DNA of 38,851 bases from a virus: the IMG/VR virus record IMGVR_UViG_3300030105_002547, positions 1 to 38,851 of that record. One strand, given 5' to 3'. The translations under genes and the position numbers were made by a program. The first letter of the stretch is position 1. Every line of letters starts with the position of its first letter. The notes beneath the pieces are model-generated. The model was given only the letters and a program-made list of their open reading frames with translations. It did no database searches and was not told the DNA's origin. Below, piece after piece: positions 38,416 to 38,851 of this stretch.

Positions 38416-38851
38416 GTCGGATTGCTAAGCCTGTTAGGAAAACTCTTCGTGGCGCGGTGGGTGTTCCAGCTAGGTCTACTACGCCAATTCGCGGAGAGAT
38501 TACCTTTGCCATCCCCGGCACATATACATGGGTAGTCCCCGCAGGAGTGCAGTCTATTTGTGCCGTGGCGGTGGCCGGTGGGGGCGGGTGTCAATGTGAT
38601 ATGGGTAATGCCTATTCCGCTTCTGGCGGAGGTGGCGCGCTTGCTTGGGCCAATAACCTGAAAGTAACCGCAGGCGACGAAGTAACCGTTGTTGTTGGAG
38701 CGGGCGGCGCGGGGTGGTCTGATAATGTAAGCTCGGGAACTACAGCGCTAATCGGAGGGCCGTCAAAGGTAACTTTAGGCGGGGTTGATATGCCTTCGGC
38801 GGGGGGAGGGAAAGCGGGTATTCGTTCAGGCAGTACAAACGCGCTCGGCGG
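38412..38851 (+). CDS. Glycine-rich adhesin/fibre tip, N-terminal fragment
   Basis: The gene begins at a GTG that overlaps the previous stop (GTGA) and runs off the right edge after 146 codons. The N-terminus (MSRIAKPVRKTLRGAVGVPA) attaches to the preceding fibre, perhaps. It then has a phage tail pattern EITFAIPGTYTWVVPAGVQS followed by glycine-rich loops (GGGGCQCDM, ASGGGGALAW, VVVGAGGAGW). This pattern (pFxxPGtytwtvPagv) is the usual start of glycine-rich phage adhesins. The C-terminal part is most likely the ORF at 3-359, but a direct join is out of frame. Confidence 0.75.
   Translation, partial: MSRIAKPVRKTLRGAVGVPARSTTPIRGEITFAIPGTYTWVVPAGVQSICAVAVAGGGGCQCDMGNAYSASGGGGALAWANNLKVTAGDEVTVVVGAGGAGWSDNVSSGTTALIGGPSKVTLGGVDMPSAGGGKAGIRSGSTNALG

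Noticed and set aside
37992-38594. Minus-strand open frame of 200 codons
   Set aside because: It overlaps two well-supported plus-strand genes in antisense and has no ribosome-binding site.
1-38851. Prophage or integrated element with attachment sites
   Set aside because: No integrase, excisionase, host gene or attachment repeat was seen.

Overview
The window looks like an almost complete genome of a tailed double-stranded DNA phage (Caudoviricetes) of a Gram-negative host. Podovirus morphology is inferred: the tail genes resemble the P22-type short-tail set (gp4-like adaptor and gp10-like tail hub), and no tape-measure, tube or sheath gene was seen. No integrase, excisionase, recognisable lysogeny repressor or phage RNA polymerase was recognised, so the phage is probably lytic and transcribed by host RNA polymerase. 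No tRNA genes or CRISPR arrays were found. The host cannot be named from the sequence alone.

The layout is two divergent blocks that start at a non-coding control region of about 0.9 kb (16.35-17.28 kb). Leftward (minus strand, 16.3 to 2.1 kb) runs the replication and takeover block: small unknown proteins, a SprT-like zinc protein, a MoxR/CobS-like AAA+ ATPase with a partner protein, a winged-helix protein, several ORFs under 80 residues, a ribbon-helix-helix protein, a membrane protein, a Cas4-like DUF2800 protein, a probable ssDNA-binding accessory protein, a family A DNA polymerase and a primase-helicase. One plus-strand island inside it (10.2-11.8 kb) encodes a VRR-NUC nuclease and a SNF2-like helicase. 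Rightward (plus strand, 17.28 kb to the right end, then positions 3-2106) runs the late block: terminase subunits, portal, scaffold, a DUF2829/Tad2-like protein, major capsid protein, decoration protein, neck and fibre proteins, tail hub, ejection proteins, fibres, and lysis genes (holin, amidase, coiled-coil membrane protein). The blocks converge with only 2 bp between stop codons at 2106/2109.

The two ends of the window both lie inside a glycine-rich adhesin-like gene, which suggests one gene cut by the ends of a circular or circularly permuted genome. A direct join is out of frame, so 2 nt (modulo 3) or more appear to be missing.

The most notable signals are in the DNA itself. The octamer GTGTAAAC (reverse complement GTTTACAC) occurs 34 times by eye on the two strands, against about 1 expected, and three copies cluster in the control region. 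The control region also holds a 290-bp element with two 98-nt imperfect inverted arms around an AT-rich 94-bp centre, plus arrays of ACTGTA/TACAGT and GCATACTAACAGT repeats. Together these suggest a replication origin and divergent promoter region with an unrecognised genome-wide recognition motif. A predicted anti-Thoeris (Tad2-like) gene sits between the scaffold and capsid genes.
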